The position numbers and the translations under genes are program-made. A stretch of DNA of 64,000 bases, taken from contig NC_021658.1 of the NCBI RefSeq assembly GCF_000418325.1, positions 8,446,001-8,510,000 of the forward strand, given 5' to 3'. The stretch comes from Sorangium cellulosum So0157-2. Lineage in GTDB: Bacteria; Myxococcota_A; Polyangia; Polyangiales; Polyangiaceae. Under the pieces are notes generated by a model. That model saw only the letters and a program-made list of their open reading frames with translations. It did no database searches and was not told where the DNA came from. Below are positions 8,801-23,857 of the stretch, in pieces; within the stretch, counting starts at the first letter, position 1; the number at the start of each line of letters is the position of its first letter.

Positions 8801-10026
8801 GCGTGGATCTGCCGGAGCACCTCCATGAGCGGGTGCGACGGGGTCACCTCGTTGTCGCGGTACGCCCCGATCACGAGCAGGTGCCGCTTCTCGGGCGCCG
8901 CGACGACGTCGCGGATGAGCCTCAGGCTGGCGGGATCTGCCCACTGCAGGTCGTCCACGAACAGCACGAGCGGGTGCCGCTTGCGCGCGACCACGCCGAG
9001 GAACGCATGGAACACGCGGACGAAGCGGCTGCGCGCCTCGTTCGGCGCGAGCGGCGGCACCGGCGGCTGCTCGCCGAGGATCAGCGAGAGCTGCGGGATG
9101 ATGTCGATGATGACCCGCCCCTCCTCGCCGAGCGCGTCGCTCAACCGGTGCTTCCACCCCGCGAGCGACTGCGGGCTCTCCGTCAGGATCTGCCGGACGA
9201 GCTCCCCGAACGCCTGGGCGATCGTGCGGTAGGGGATGTCGCGCTGGAGCTGATCGAACTTCCCGGAGATGAACGCCCCGCGCTCGCGGACGATGGGCGC
9301 CTGCACCTCCTTCACGAGCGAGGTCTTCCCGACGCCCGAGTACCCGGCGACGAGCACGAGCTCGGCCGTGCCCGTGGCGACCACACGCTCGAACGCCTTG
9401 AGCAGGATCGCGCGCTCGCGCCTCCTGCCGTAGATCTTCGTCGGGAGCTGCAGCCGGTCCGGGATGTCGGCCGTCCCGAGCGGGAACGAGTCGATCATCC
9501 CGAGCTCCTCCAGCTCGGTCTGGCACATGAGGAGATCCGACCAGAGCCCGCGGGCGGTCTGATAACGCTCCTCCGGAGACTTCGCGAGGAGCTTCATCAC
9601 GATCTCGGAGACGATCCGGGGCACGTCATGCACCAGCTCCGCGAGCGGCACAGGGGCCCTCGCGATGTGGGCGTGCGCCCACGCGGGCGCGTCCTCGGCG
9701 TCGAGCGGCAGCTTGCCGGAGAGCAGCTCGTACAGCGTGACGCCGAGCGAGTAGAGATCGGCGCGCTCGTCGATCGGCCAGTCGACGCGGCCCGTCCGCT
9801 CCGGCGCGATGTAGGGCAGCGACTCCGGGTTGATCTTCGTCTCGTCGGAGAGGCCGAGATCGCCGCGCACCACGGCCAGCCCACCGTCGAGCGACACCTC
9901 CCCGCTCTCCGGGTGCACGGAGAGGTTCGCGGGGCGGATGTCCAGGTGAAGGGTGCCTGACTTATGAAGTTTCGACAGCGCAGATGCGATCTGCACCGCG
10001 TGCGTGAGGAACCGGCGAAGATCCAT
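5836..10026 (-). CDS. Kinase-like/AAA ATPase/GAF signalling protein without N-lobe
   Basis: A 1396-residue regulator. Residues 1-175 are the C-lobe of a Ser/Thr kinase: HLDIRPAN (27-34) stands where HRDLKPxN is expected, the DFG is DGG (47-49), and IAPERTG and LYSLGVTLYELLSG follow. The glycine loop and the ATP-binding Lys of the N-lobe are absent, and no N-lobe is found upstream in any frame. Residues 198-500 form an AAA ATPase with Walker A GYSGVGKTS (228-236) and Walker B LFVDDLQWAD. A long helical repeat region follows, then a GAF domain (about 1190-1345) and a terminal coiled coil. Homologues of this architecture often end in a histidine kinase, which is missing here. A scaffold or ATP-dependent sensor role is inferred. 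A promoter-like sequence just upstream argues that the short start is real. Confidence 0.85.
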   Translation of the reverse strand: MDLRRFLTHAVQIASALSKLHKSGTLHLDIRPANLSVHPESGEVSLDGGLAVVRGDLGLSDETKINPESLPYIAPERTGRVDWPIDERADLYSLGVTLYELLSGKLPLDAEDAPAWAHAHIARAPVPLAELVHDVPRIVSEIVMKLLAKSPEERYQTARGLWSDLLMCQTELEELGMIDSFPLGTADIPDRLQLPTKIYGRRRERAILLKAFERVVATGTAELVLVAGYSGVGKTSLVKEVQAPIVRERGAFISGKFDQLQRDIPYRTIAQAFGELVRQILTESPQSLAGWKHRLSDALGEEGRVIIDIIPQLSLILGEQPPVPPLAPNEARSRFVRVFHAFLGVVARKRHPLVLFVDDLQWADPASLRLIRDVVAAPEKRHLLVIGAYRDNEVTPSHPLMEVLRQIHATGARVSTLSLDPLPHENVLELVMDTFRCEDELGAQLTRLLVQRTGGNPFFVGQFLTELYRQKLVWVDPVSAVWCWNIEAIAAQNLTDNVVDLVLGRLRRLDGETQRVLSLAACLGARFDAEVLSAMYGESTETTHAAISPAIREGLVARRGSTYKFLHDRVQQAAYLLIREGNHASTHLRIGRLLLVQTPEEALEDRLFEITNQLNIGASFITDPGERRRTAELNLRAGRKARASGAYGSAVAYFAAGCALIGEDDWAGADDLLAFALHLDLAESACVNGEFDRSIDLCSVLLERARTQLDKAAAYRVLMQNHMARSEHDACIGVGLECLALLGIKLGRQPADEEVVAEITALRDALRDRTADEILGQPRMTAPPMLAAMGVMAVMYASTFYTDPNLNDLLVCQMVRLSLLHGNAEPTGIGYTCLGKALCQKLGAYRDGDRIGRVGYELTEKMNALVYKPEVANLYGCLISVWTRHIDTGIACQRVSIQAANEVGNLTWGSFSNIQLTLNVIVRGDPIEEAYKGAVSALDYATKAKITFAADAVTSMLRLVQAMRGATRHLGTMSADDFDEQAFEDRLEKESFPSVRLVHYVMKTAQHLLASNPDEAALAAEKAERNISGGNGMLFSAEYHYFGALARAARFSGAPAEEQAGLRRSLAGHEEQLRVWAESCPDNFAGKHALVAAERARVDGRHDEAAALYDKAIVAFRESRFIHQEALASELAARFYLDRGYSGLPGLYLREAVASYSRWGASEKVRQLEQRHALVLNQEQRRATSSGVMTMAAEAIDAQTAVKVSRSLSSDMTPKEMMESLMRLVVEHEGAERCCLLLIGDGLRLAAEAVVDRDGISIRVYERSTAPLATRVPASIVNYVERTRERVVLSDVGASGAFAGDEYLVRERPKSVLCMPLMKNPGEVGGLLYLENRLVHGAFILRRLPLLEFLAALSLQNTVLRGELEQEALKVQRTEEALRRSERALRDLAESSDVPT

Positions 10027-10065
10027 GAGAGCCCTGGTGATCGTCGATAGGACAATCCTGAGTGT

Positions 10066-10093
10066 ACGGTACTCGAAGCAGGATCCCTGTCAA
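10066..10093 (-). promoter_or_regulatory. Candidate sigma70 promoter for the kinase-AAA-GAF gene
   Basis: On the minus strand, TTGACA (10093-10088) is a perfect -35 box. Sixteen bases later TACCGT (10071-10066) is a moderate -10. Transcription would begin about 30 nt before the ATG at 10026. This placement supports the N-lobe-less start. Confidence 0.4.
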
Positions 10094-10172
10094 CGTTTTC
10101 TCCGGCCTCGCCGGCGAGGCGCCGGCCGCCGGAGCGCTTCGACGCGGTCAACGCGGTCGGCGCGGACGTCGA

Positions 10173-10571
10173 TCACGACGCGTCAGGGATCCTCGTCGTG
10201 TGGTGCACGAGGGCTTTCCATTCACCGCCCTTGAGCTCCCAGACCGCGGTGAAGGCGATGGTGTTATCGAGCTTGACACCGCCCTTGAGCTCGGCGCGCG
10301 AGCGGTAGACGCCGCTCACGATAGCGACGTCCCCGCCGACGATACGCACGTCGCACTGCCGGAGCTCCTGCGTGTACGTCAACATGCTGTCGACGAGCTT
10401 CAGGTACTCGTCCTTGCCGCGCTGCACTCCGTTGTAATCGACGTACCGCCAGCCTTCGGCCAGGTGGCGATCGAGGAAGCCGTAGTCCTTGACGGCCCCC
10501 ACCGCCTTCGTCCACGCCTTGAGGAGCGCGACGTGCTCCTCTCTCGCCTGCTCCGCGGTGATCTTCGACAT
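10173..10571 (-). CDS. SnoaL/ketosteroid isomerase-like (DUF4440-type) protein
   Basis: A 132-residue NTF2-fold protein: helix AEQAREEHVALLKAWTKAV, then FLDRHLAEGWRYVDYNG, RGKDEYLKLVDS, and final strands AFTAVWELKGGEWKALVHHTTR. Start ATG 10571 is preceded by GGAGGTGGAGA, a good ribosome site. It follows the polyketide synthase on the same strand by 112 bp, but a terminator-like hairpin lies between, so membership in the biosynthetic operon is uncertain. It could be a stress or small-molecule-binding protein or a tailoring enzyme. Confidence 0.75.
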   Translation of the reverse strand: MSKITAEQAREEHVALLKAWTKAVGAVKDYGFLDRHLAEGWRYVDYNGVQRGKDEYLKLVDSMLTYTQELRQCDVRIVGGDVAIVSGVYRSRAELKGGVKLDNTIAFTAVWELKGGEWKALVHHTTRIPDAS

Positions 10572-10654
10572 TCTCCACCTCCGCCGCGCGCCCTGGCCGC
10601 ACGCGAGCCCGCGCGACCGCGCGGGGGCGTCGCCGTCGCCGCTCCACACCCATG

Positions 10655-10676
10655 GTAAAGAGCCCGCCGGCCGGGC
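10655..10676 (-). terminator. Terminator-like hairpin after the PKS gene
   Basis: Reading the minus strand just after the PKS stop, GCCCG-(GCCGG)-CGGGC forms a stem-loop (10676-10662) followed by TCTTTACC. The stem is short and the T-tract weak, but the position 8 bp past the stop is right. Confidence 0.4.
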
Positions 10677-10683
10677 GTCAACA

Positions 10684-16099
<5,416 letters not shown>

Positions 16100-16113
<14 letters not shown>

Positions 16114-19100
16114 TCTGTCTGCTCTTGGCTGCCTGCTTCTTTCGTTTCAGGATCTCTCGCTGTTTCAGCGCCCGGGCGTTGGCCTCCGAGAGGTCGCTCC
16201 CGCCGCCGCTGCCGCTCGCGAGGAACGCGGCGAGATCGGTGACCGTCGGGCGCGCGAACACATCGACGATGGAGAGATCGCTGCCGAACGACTCCCGGAC
16301 GCGCTCGTGGAGGCGCATCAGGAGCAGCGAGTGGCCGCCCAGATCGAAGAAGTTGTCCTGCACGCTCACGCGCTCGATGCCGAGGACGTCCTGCCATATC
16401 GCGGTGAGCCGCTCCTCGAGCGAGCTCCGCGGCGCCACCATGGGCGCGCTCTCGGGGCGGAGCTCGACGGGGGCCGGCAGGGCGCGGCGGTCCACCTTGC
16501 CGTTGCCCGTGAGGGGCAGCGCGTCGAGCAGCACGATGGCCGAGGGGTGCATGTAGTCGGGCAGCCGCCGCTGCGCGTGATCGCGGATCGCACGCTCGAG
16601 CCCGCCGGTCGGATCCGCCATGAACGGGCGCGCGCGGGCCCCGGCTTGCGCGAGCGGCGCCGCGGCCCTGCCGCCGTGCGGGACGACGTACGCCACGAGG
16701 CGCCGGTCGCCCGAGCGCGCCGGCTGCGCCACCACGACCACCTCGCGCACGGCCGGGTGCTCGCCGAGGACCACCTCGATCTCGCCGAGCTCGATCCGGT
16801 AACCGCGGACCTTGACCTGCTGATCCATGCGGCCGAGGAACTCGAGCTGCCCGTCCGGCATCAGGCGGACGCGATCGCCGGTCCGGTACAGCCGCCCTCC
16901 CGGCTCGCCGCCGATGGGATCGTGGATGAACCGCTCCGCGGTGAGCTCCGGCAGATCGAGGTAGCCGCGCGCGAGGCCCTCTCCGCCGATGCAGAGCTCC
17001 CCGGGGACGCCGGCCGGGACCTCGTTGAGATCCCGGTCGAGCACGCGCACCCTCGTGCCGGGGATCGGGCTTCCGATGGGCACCGTGTGGCCGACCGGGC
17101 GCTCCACCGCGGCGCAGCAGGCGAACGTCGCGGCCTCCGTGGGCCCGTAGCCGTTGATCATCCGGCACCCCGGGAGCTCGGCGAGGACCCGGTTGACGTG
17201 CTGCGGGGACAGGACGTCCCCCCCGGCCACGATCTGGCGCAGGCCGCGCAGCGCCGTGATCCGCTCGTCCACGAGGAGGTGGAAGACGCCGGCGGTGAGC
17301 CACACCGTGGTCACCCCGTGCTGCCGGATCACGCGATCCAGGTCGTCGAGCGACGCGGGCGCGGGGGGCATGACGACCAGCCGGCCGCCGTTGAGGAGCG
17401 CGCCCCAGATCTCGAACTGCGACGTGTCGAAGGAGATCGACGCGAGCTGCAGGAAGACCTCGTCCGGCGCGAAGCGCGCGTACGTCGTGCCCTTGACGAG
17501 CCGGGCCACGCCCCGGTGCGGCACGGCCACGCCCTTGGGCCGGCCGGTGGAGCCCGACGTGTACATGACATAGGCGAGCTGGTCCGGCGTCGCCAGCTCC
17601 GTCGGGTTGTCGTCGCGCGCCCGGCCGATCTCCTCGGGATCCGCGTCCAGGCAGAGGACGCGCGCGCGGCACCCCGGCAGCACCGCGCCGACGCGCACCT
17701 GGGTGAGCATCACGCGGACCCGGGCCTGCTCCAGCATGAACGCGAGGCGCTCGGTGGGGTAGGTCGGATCCAGGGGCACGAAGGCGAGGCCCGCCTTCAG
17801 CACGCCGAGGAGCGCGACGATCATCTCGATCGACCGGTACATGCACACGGCCACGCGGTCTTCGGGCGCGAGGGCGCCCTCGTCGGTGCGCGCGAGGGCC
17901 CCCTCGTCGGGGCCGGGCGCGGCATCGGGCCCCGGCGCCCCCGGCGCCCCCGGCGCGCGGAGGCCGAGCAGGGTGTGCGCGAGCTGGTTGGCCCGCCGGT
18001 TCAGCTCCCGGTAGGTGAGCGACGTGACGTTGCCCGCGCCGTCGTCGAAGACGACCGCGACGGCCTCGGGAGAGCGCTCGACCTGGGCCTCGAAGAGGCG
18101 GTGAATGCACGCGTCCGACCCGGGGCCGGCCGGGGCGGTGCCCCACGCGCGGAGCGCGCTCCGCTCCTCGGGCGTGAGCAGCGGCAGCGCCGAGAGGCGC
18201 AGATCGACGTCGCGCGACGCGCCCTCGAGCAGGGCCTCGTAGTGGCCCGCCATCCGCTCGATGGTGCGGGCGTCGAACAGCGCGGTGCTGTACTCGATGC
18301 GCCCGATGATGCCGTCCTCGCGCTCGTCGAGCTCCAGCATCAGGTCGAACTTGGACGCGCCCGTGTCCACGTCGAGCTGGCTCAGGGTCCAGCCCGGATC
18401 GAGCGCCGGCACGGGCGGCTCCAGCACGAAGGCGACCTGGAACAGCGGGTTCTGGCCGGGGACCCGCTTCGGCTGGAGCGCCTGCACGACGCTGGCGAAC
18501 GGCACGTCCTGGTGCGAGAGCGCGGCCTGGCTCACCGCTCGCACGCGCCCGAGCAGCTGCCGGAACGTCGGGTCGCCGCGCAGGTCGGTGCGCAGCACGA
18601 GCGTGTTCAGGAAGAAGCCGAGGAGGTCCTCGGTCTCCGGCGGGTGGCGGCACGACGCGGACGTGCCCACGACGACCTCGTCCTGCCGCGCGTACCGGTA
18701 GAGCATCGCCTTGAAGGCCGAGAGCAGGACCACGAAGAGCGTGACGCCCTGCTCCCTGGCCAGCGCCTTCAACCGGAGCGTGAGCTCCCGCGACAGGGCG
18801 ACGCAGTGGCGGGCCCCCGCGAGGCTCGGGGCGGCCGGGCGCGGCCTGTCGGTCGGCAGCTCCAGGGTGGGCAGGTCGGCGAGCTGTCGCCTCCAGTAAT
18901 CGAGCTGCGGCTGGAGGGCGCCGCTCAGCTGCTGCTCCCGCTGCCAGACCGCGTAATCGGCGTAGTGGATCGCGCGCTCGGGCAGCGGCGACGGCCTGCC
19001 CGCGGCGAACGCCTGGTAGAGCGCGTGGAGCTCCCTCGGGAGCGCGTCGAAGATGGAGACTCCATCCATCAGGATGTGGTGCACCACCACGAACAGCACG

Positions 19101-21331
19101 TGGTCGGCCTCGTCGAGCCGGACCAGCGTGGCCCGGAGCAGCGGGCCGCGGGCGAGATCGAACGGGCGCCGGGCCTCGTCTGTGGCGAGCGCGACGGCGC
19201 GCCCCCACCGCGCCTCGGCCGGCAGCGCGGTCAGCTCGACGACCGGCAGATCGAGCGGCGCCGGGGGCAGGATCTGCTGCACGGGCTCGCCGCCGACGAC
19301 CGCGACGACGCTCCTCAGGATCTCGTGGCGCCTGAGGAGCTCGTCGAGGGCGCGCCCCAGGACCGGGACGTCGAGGGGCCCGCGGAGGCGCAGGGAGAAC
19401 GGCTCGTTGTAGAACAGCGCGCCCGGGTGGAGCGAGGCGTGGAGCCAGATCTGCCGCTGCCCGTGCGAGAGGGGGATGGGCCGGTCGCGCGGCGCAGGCC
19501 GGATGGCCGCGGCGGCCGGGCGCTGCTTCGGCCGGGGGAGCGACTCCACGAGCTCGGCCAGCGCGGCGACCGTGGGGGCGTCGCACAGGCTCTGCAGGGA
19601 GAGCTCGACGCCGAGCGCGCGGCGCAGCCGCGACAGCACCCGCGCGGCGAGCAGCGAGTGCGCCCCGAGGTCGAAGACGTCGTCGTGGACGCCGAGGTGC
19701 TCGATCCCGAGCGCCTCGGCCCACGCCGCGGCGATCGCCGCCTCGATCTGGTTGCGCGGCGCGAGGGGCTCGCCGTCGCCGCGATCGGGCCGGGCGGCGT
19801 CCGGCGGCGGCAGGGCCGCGCGGTCCACCTTCCCGCTGGGGCCGAGCGGCAGCGCGTCGAGCAGCACGAACGTCGACGGGATCATGACCTCGGGGAGGCT
19901 CTCGCGGAGGAAGCAGCGCAGCGCGGGCACGACGGCCCGGGGGGCGGCCGGGGGCGCGTCCGGCGCGTCCGGGCGCGCGACGACGTAGGCGACGAGGCGG
20001 CCCTCGCTGGCGACGGCCACCGCCGCGCGGACGGCGGGGTGGCGCCCAAGCGCGGCCTCGACCTCGCCGAGCTCGACGCGGTGGCCGCGGATCTTCACCT
20101 GCTGGTCGACGCGCCCGAGGAAGGCGAGATCGCCGCCGGGCAGGCGGCGCACCACGTCCCCCGTGCGGTAGAGCCGGGCCTCCGGGGTGGAGCTGAACGG
20201 ATCGGGGACGAACCGCGCCGCCGTGAGCTCGGGCCGTCCCAGGTAGCTCCGGGCCAGCCCGGGTCCACCGAGGTAGAGCTCGCCGGCCTCGCCGTCCGGG
20301 ACCGGGCGCATGGCATGGTCGAGCACGTAGCAGCGCGCGTTCCTGATCGGCCGGCCGATGGAGAGGGGCTCGCCGGGGTCCCGAACCGGGTCGAGCTCGT
20401 CGGCCATCGTGGCGCACACGGTGAACTCGGTGGGACCGTAGGCGTTGATGAACCTGCGCCCCTGCGCCCAGCGCGCGGCGAGGTCGGCCGGGCAGGTCTC
20501 GCCGGCGACGATGAGGGTCCGGAGCGCGGGCAGCGAGCGCTCCGCGCCCTCGGGGAAGGCGGCGAGCGCGGAGGGGGGGAAGGTCGCGATCGACACCTCC
20601 TCCGCGCGCATCCGATCGAGCAGCGCGGGCCCGGGGATCATCTCGGCCTGCGCCCCCATCACCAGGGTGCCTCCCCGGGCGAGCGTCATCGCGATCTCCC
20701 AGACCGACGCATCGAAGCTGAGGGACGCGAACTGGAGCACGCGGCAGCCCGGCGCCACGTCGAATCGCTCGGCCAGCGCGCGGGTGAGGTTGGTGAGGCC
20801 GCGGTGCGTCAGCAGCGTGCCCTTGGGCCTGCCGGTCGAGCCCGACGTGTAGATGACGTAGGCGAGGTCGTCGGGGCCCGTGGTGTCCGGCGGGTCCTCG
20901 CCGCTGAAGCCCGCGGTCAGATCGCGATCGCCGTCCAGGAGGACCACGCGCGCCCCGTGGCGCGGCAGCGACGGGAGCAGCCGCGCCTGGGTGAGCAGGA
21001 CGGGCGCCCCGGCGTCCTCGAGCATGAAGGCGACCCGCTCCCGCGGGTACGCGGGGTCGACAGGGACATAGGCGCCGCCGGCCTTGAGCGCCGCGAGCAG
21101 CCCGATGAGCGCCTCCAGGGAGCGCTCGGCGCAGAGCGCGACGAGGACGTCGCGGCCGACGCCCAGGCTCCTCAGGTGGTGCGCGAGCTGGTTCGCGCGG
21201 CGATTCAGCTCCTGATAGGTGAGCCGGTCAGGGCCGAAGGATGCGGCCACGACGCCGGGCGTGCGCCCGGCCTGGAGCTCGAACGAGCGGTGAATGCTGG
21301 CGTCCTCGGAGCTGAAGTCGTGATAGGTCAT
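16100..21331 (-). CDS. Two-module nonribosomal peptide synthetase A-PCP-C-A-PCP
   Basis: A 1743-residue synthetase. A1 (about 10-510) contains YTSGSTGRPKG; the pocket residues read by alignment to GrsA are D-A-W-T-I-A-A-V-C-K, almost the GrsA Phe code. PCP1 has DLGAHSLL with Ser559. The C domain (about 618-1050) has HHILMDG (751-757) and looks like a normal LCL condensation domain. A2 (about 1077-1620) gives D-T-F-W-V-G-G-T-F-K, close to the Val code DAFWIGGTFK. PCP2 has DLGGHSLL with Ser1668. There is no C domain before A1, so Phe is probably the starter, and no epimerase. A2 carries an odd Ala-Pro-Gly-rich insert (about 1124-1157). The charged tail (LKQREILKRKKQ) may dock with the downstream PKS. 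Substrate calls are inference. Confidence 0.93.
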
Positions 21332-21619
21332 GTCGTGTGTGGTGGCAGGAGTCTCTTCAGGGGCAGAACATCAGCCGCCGTGTGCGAGCCCGAGCAGCGA
21401 CGCGAGGGCGTCACGCATCTCGTTCAGAACCATCCCAGGAGCACCGGAGTGAGCTCCAGGGCGGCAGCCGGTGACACGGGCGCGCCCCCGACGTTTCAGG
21501 GGCGCGGTCGGCACGGATACCATGCTGCATCACGCTGGTACTCACGCTTCGATGGGCGAGTCCATCGACGCCGTGGCAGGGTGACGGTCCACAATTCAAG
21601 GCTATTCGCAGCGCAGCCG

Positions 21620-21648
21620 ATTACACACAACCGCGGAATGAAGGTCAA
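21620..21648 (-). promoter_or_regulatory. Sigma70-type promoter for the NRPS-PKS operon
   Basis: On the minus strand TTGACC (21648-21643) and TGTAAT (21625-21620) are separated by exactly 17 bp. It points at the NRPS gene and is the best-matched housekeeping-type promoter seen by eye in the window. Confidence 0.55.
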
Positions 21649-21731
21649 GCGGGACGTACGGCTTTTTTCGGCGTGGAGGGGCATGTGGTCGCGGCGCTGC
21701 GTCATGAGGCGAGCGCTCCCGGCCGGCAGTC

Positions 21732-21767
21732 GTGGCCCGCGTGGCCCGCGTGGCCCGCGTGGCCCGC
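21732..21767. repeat. Four tandem copies of a 9-bp unit, GTGGCCCGC
   Basis: Four perfect head-to-tail units between the biosynthetic operon and the IS701 remnant. A different 9-bp unit is also present in four copies at 30641-30676. Confidence 0.85.
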
Positions 21768-21833
21768 GACGACCGCGCCGGGCTCGCACACCGCGACGGA
21801 GCCCGCCGCGAACGAGGCGTCGGGAGCACTCGT

Positions 21834-22650
21834 GATCAGGTGGTGATCGACGGCATTTGCACGGTCCTCGGTCATCCCAAGCGCCGAGAGGCGTTTGCGA
21901 GCTACACGCTGGGGCTTCTCAGCGATCTGGAACGCAAGAGCGTTGAGCCGATCGCCGCGTTGGGAGTGTGCCAACGATCCAAGTCGCCGGCGCGAAGCGC
22001 AGATCCCTGACGGCATTCAGTTCAAGAGCAAGGTGGATCTGGCACTCGACGCGATCGAGCGCGCTGCGGCCGACAACGTGCCGGGTCAGCTCGTGCTTGC
22101 GGACGCCGTCTACGGTCGCTCGGCAAAGTTTCGCGACACCGTGCGCCTGCTCGGCTTCGACTACCCCGTCGGTGTGGACTCGACGACGATGGTCGTCGCC
22201 CTCGGTCCCGGCGGGCGCTGGAACGAGACGCCCATGACAGCCGACGAGCTCGCGCGCAAGCTTGGCAAAAAGGCGTTTCGTCGGATCACATGGCGCGAAG
22301 GTACGGGCAAGAAGCTCGCGTCGCGGTTCGCCTTGCGCCGCGCTCGGCTCGCCAATGACGATTGACGATGGCATCCCGGTCGAGGAGCACGAACCGCTGT
22401 GGCTGCTCATCGAGTGGCCGTTCGGCGAAAGCGATCCCTCGAAGTTCGCGGTCACGACGCTGGGGACCAAGATGTCCAAGAAGCAGATCGTACGCCAGTA
22501 CAAGGAGCGCTACCGAACTGAGCAGGCCTACGAAGAGATGAAGGGCGAGCTGGGGCTCGATCACTTCGAAGGGCGGCGATTCCGAGGCTGGTACCACCAT
22601 GTTTCCGTCGTCCTGTGCTGTTACGCCTTCATCGTGGCCGAGCGTGATCG
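21834..22650 (+). mobile_element. IS701-family transposase remnant with two frameshifts and internal deletion
   Basis: Three frames in succession spell one transposase. The N-terminal piece (about 21837-21965) has VVIDGICTVLGHPKRREAF. The second frame (about 22005-22360) has IPDGIQFKSK and LVLADAVYGRSAKFR, including a catalytic-type Asp. The third (about 22360-22640) has RYRTEQAYEEMKGEL and LDHFEGRRFRGWYHH with the catalytic Glu, ending YAFIVAERDRSFF. Roughly 130 residues between the first two pieces are missing, including the first catalytic Asp. It is inactive. The 3' end runs directly into the IS91-type remnant. GC is visibly lower than in the flanking genes. Confidence 0.75.
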
Positions 22651-23768
22651 GTCTTTTTTTTCCTCGGCAGATGCCGAAGGTCACGCCCACCCGCTCCGCT
22701 TCGCGGCCTGAGCGTCACTTCGCCGACTCGCTCGCGACCGTTCGCCGCGTAACGCAGCAGCGCCTCCCTCGCCGCGGCATGGTGCGCACCGGCGCGCGTC
22801 GCTGCGTGCGAGGTGAAGCCATCGAGCGCAGCGCACAGCGGCTTGTCGTACGCGAGCGCGCTCGGAGAAGACGGCGAGAGCCCGCGGAGCCACTGCGGGG
22901 CGACGACGTATGGCGCGGCTCTCGTCCCGAGACGGCGGAGGCACAGAGCGCTGCCTCGGGCTCGTCGTCCTCCTCGACGTCGTGCTCGAGCTCGAGATGC
23001 CCGTGCCGCCGGAGGTAACGGAGCATCCGCCCGACGGCCTGCTCTATGACCTGACCGACCTCGCGCCCGCAGGTGACCGAGTTCGTTCCATACGAGCTCG
23101 GTGCCGTCTTCGTGATAAGCCCCGTCGAGGAAGACCACGTGCAGATGCGGATTGAGCCGCATGTCGCCGGACGTGCGTTGCACGTCGGTCACCGCGCCGC
23201 TCTTGACCGCGCCGCACGCGCCTCGGCGCGCGGCGCGCTCTTCGTAGAACCGCTCCACGCTCTCGACGAAGATGCGGGTCAGCACGCCGAACAACGCCCC
23301 GTCCTGGGCGAGCCTGCGCCGCCACGGAAACGGAGACGTCACCCCCCACGGACGGTGCGCCACCTCGGGCAGGACGTCCTCGATCAGGTTCGCCGCCGTG
23401 GCACACATGCGTCGGCCCAGACACGACGGGCAGAAACCGCGTCCTTTACAGCTGAAGGTCACCAGCCGACTCTCTTCGCAGCGCTCGCACCGGAGCCGCG
23501 CGAACCCGCGGCAGAGCAGCCCGCAGTCGAGGTAGGCTTCGATCTCCTTCTTCGCGTGCTTGGGTATCCGGACGGCGATGGCGCCGTCGTCGATGGCCCC
23601 GTACAGCGTCTCCACGTTGTCGCGCACGATCTCGTAGAGCGTCGTCTTCTCGGGGCGACGGCGCTCGTGGTGCGAGCCGCGCTGGCCACACGGCGCCGAC
23701 ACCGCACGCCACGCGGTGAGGGCGCGTTTTCGCCGCGAATTTCGACAACCCGCCGGGCTATCGCCCAT
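22640..23768 (-). mobile_element. IS91-family (HUH) transposase remnant
   Basis: The start (from ATG 23768) reads through a cysteine-rich zinc-finger region (LRCERCEES, FCPSCLGRRMC) to the HUH motif MRLNPHLHVVFLDG. A one-base shift near 23070 moves the frame to VGQVIEQAVGRMLRYLRR, and a second near 22910 restores QWLRGLSPSSPSALAYDKP and LDGFTSHAATRAG. The C-terminal end is lost at the junction with the IS701 remnant. IS91 elements move by rolling-circle replication; the terminal oriIS/terIS sequences were not recognised. This copy cannot encode an intact enzyme. Confidence 0.75.
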
Positions 23769-23857
23769 GGCGGAGCGGCGGGCCGGGGGGCGGCGGGCCG
23801 CGACGCGCGCTGCCGCGGCGGCGGAGGCGCTCGCCGAGCACCCGGCTCGCGCTCGAT

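Larger units (their letters stand above)
21332..21833. other. Leader and promoter region of the NRPS-PKS operon
   Basis: No supported gene lies here. The minus-strand promoter at 21620-21648 would give a leader of about 280 nt before the NRPS start. A four-fold 9-bp repeat lies further upstream, followed by the IS701 remnant. No clear Shine-Dalgarno sits directly before the NRPS ATG. Confidence 0.5.

Noticed and set aside
5539..9960. Plus-strand frame of 1473 codons opposite the kinase gene
   Set aside because: Low-complexity Arg/Leu/Val-rich composition and no motif; the minus strand has Walker and kinase motifs.
16307..21835. Plus-strand frame of 1842 codons opposite the NRPS
   Set aside because: Antisense of the synthetase with biased composition; no recognisable domain.
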